Assembly: GCF_023227905.1 (NCBI RefSeq)
Contig: NZ_JALOCF010000006.1
Span: 1-64,000, forward strand
DNA: 64,000 nt
Direction of reading: 5' to 3'
Source: Methylobacter sp.
GTDB lineage: Bacteria > Pseudomonadota > Gammaproteobacteria > Methylococcales > Methylomonadaceae
In this document: piece by piece, positions 63,097-64,000 of the stretch
How the letters are laid out: the number at the start of each line of letters is the position of its first letter
How positions within the stretch are numbered: the stretch's first letter is position 1
Notes under the pieces: model-generated
The model's database searches: none
What the model was told of the DNA's origin: nothing
What the model saw: only the letters and a program-made list of their open reading frames with translations
Made by a program: the position numbers and the translations under genes

Positions 63097-64000
63097 TCAA
63101 GCGCTTTTCTTGATGGTAAAAAAGCTTAATTTGCTGAGATTCTTTTTAACCGCCGCTCTGGTCGGCAAGGTAAATATAACGGTTACTTTCAAGCCGCCAA
63201 ATTCGGATTCATCCAGCACAAGCTCGGCATCGTGTATCGTTGCAATGCGTTGCACGATGGAAAAACCCAGGCCGGTGCCCTGCGCTTTATTGGCGGTTTC
63301 GACGCAACGATGAAACCGCTTTAGCGAGTTTTCATATTGATCCGGCGCGATGCCCGGTCCCGAATCTTCAACGCACAGCCGCAACTGGTGTTCGGTTCCT
63401 ATCAGGCTGACCCGGATCATGCCTTGAGCCGGGGTATATTTGATGGCGTTGTCGATAATGTTCCTGATCAGGATATTGATCAGCAGGGTGTTCGCTACGA
63501 TGGGCACTGCATTGATTTCATCGTATTCCATGTGAATCCGTTTTTTATGCGCTTCGGGGTCGAGTTCGGCAATGGTTCGCGGCACTTCACGGCTAAGCAC
63601 CGTCATTTCTTTGGCTAAATACTCGGTGCCGGATTCAATGCGTGAGAAGGTCAGCAATTGCTGCACCATGTAGGTCATGCGGTTGACGGCTTGCTCGATT
63701 CGCTTGAGCGCCTGATGACGGACGGTTTCGTCGCGGGTGCGCATGGCAACCTGGGCCTGGGTCAGCAGTCCGGCCAAGGGCGTTCTTAATTCGTGCGAGG
63801 CATCGGCGGTAAACCGGCGCTCATGTTCAAAGGCCTGCTCAAGCTGGGCAAACAGATTGTTGATCTCATTGACGACCGGGATAATTTCCTTGGGCAGTTT
63901 TTTGCTGGATAGCGGTTTGAGAAAACTGGCTTCCCGCCTGGATAGGGCTATTTCCAAACGATTAAGCGGCTTTAAGGCATGCCCGACAATAATCCAGATA
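63097..64000 (-). CDS. sensor histidine kinase, partial (5' end outside window)
   Basis: The frame is open to the window edge. After a hydrophobic piece and a HAMP-like 'HALKPLNRLEIALSRREAS' comes the kinase core: H-box 'FTADASHELRTPLAGLLTQA', N-box 'LIRNIIDNAIKYTPAQGMIR', 'VEDSGPGIAPDQ' and 'GTGLGFSIVQRIATIHDAEL'. It resembles QseC/PmrB-type kinases. Its response regulator gene probably lies just beyond the window. Confidence 0.88.
   Translation of the reverse strand, partial: IWIIVGHALKPLNRLEIALSRREASFLKPLSSKKLPKEIIPVVNEINNLFAQLEQAFEHERRFTADASHELRTPLAGLLTQAQVAMRTRDETVRHQALKRIEQAVNRMTYMVQQLLTFSRIESGTEYLAKEMTVLSREVPRTIAELDPEAHKKRIHMEYDEINAVPIVANTLLINILIRNIIDNAIKYTPAQGMIRVSLIGTEHQLRLCVEDSGPGIAPDQYENSLKRFHRCVETANKAQGTGLGFSIVQRIATIHDAELVLDESEFGGLKVTVIFTLPTRAAVKKNLSKLSFFTIKKSA

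Noticed and set aside
1..64000. tRNA, rRNA, CRISPR arrays, intact insertion sequences, replication origin
   Set aside because: I looked for T-loop-like sequences, regularly spaced repeats and transposase motifs and found none that hold up.

Overview
The window looks like chromosomal DNA of a gammaproteobacterium. The gene families (TrpE/TrpG next to Rpe, QmcA/NfeD, TesA/YbbA/YbbP, TrmN6, the MoxR-DUF58-TgpA trio, an OprC-type copper receptor) fit that class. An aerobic methanotroph of the Methylococcales type is plausible, but no methane-oxidation gene is present to prove it. I see no rRNA, tRNA, CRISPR array, prophage or intact transposon.

Region 1 (about 0.6-26 kb) is dominated by sulfur genes. 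A near-consensus sigma-54 promoter (643-659) precedes a co-directional set: a rhodanese-fold protein lacking the catalytic Cys, a DUF6152 protein, two paralogous secreted proteins of unknown function, two paralogous four-helix membrane proteins, a c-type cytochrome lipoprotein and a TonB-dependent receptor. Next comes a sigma-54 activator without a sensor domain, resembling SfnR of sulfur-starvation regulons. It is followed by cysK, epsC, a Family 2A encapsulin and a cysteine desulfurase with a long N-terminal extension of the cargo-loading type. Together these encode a probable sulfur-storing protein nanocompartment with the enzymes that make its cysteine substrate. Sulfite reductase (cysJ, cysI) and a TauE/SafE exporter lie a few kb further on. 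Alanine dehydrogenase, a DUF1778/GNAT toxin-antitoxin pair and a degenerate EAL protein are interspersed.

Region 2 (26-38 kb) is an envelope and metal region: an L,D-transpeptidase, a large orphan PAS histidine kinase, an OprC-like copper receptor divergent from a PepSY membrane protein with a twin-palindrome operator between them, a frame-broken cupin, Skp and a DksA-like protein.

Region 3 (38-53 kb) is mostly housekeeping: MoxR/DUF58/TgpA, a TolC-family protein, NfeD/QmcA, a membrane-linked methyltransferase-like protein, TesA divergent from a YbbA/YbbP ABC system (split by a MITE-like repeat), a glycine-zipper lipoprotein and a DedA protein.

Region 4 (53-64 kb) holds TrmN6, a 1360-residue envelope protein built from two repeated modules, a DUF4160/DUF2442 pair (the second frame-broken), trpG-trpE, a VapBC module with a frame-broken toxin, rpe, a fumarylacetoacetase-family hydrolase and the 3' part of a sensor kinase gene.

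Several short repeat families recur between genes: 'CACGAAG' inverted repeats (six or more), 'GGAGTGCA...TGCACTCC' elements (two), an 'AGACCTTCCAGG' inverted repeat (one full, one half), and a 17-bp AT-rich motif flanking the sigma-54 regulator and upstream of the EAL gene. Three genes are broken by single-base frameshifts.
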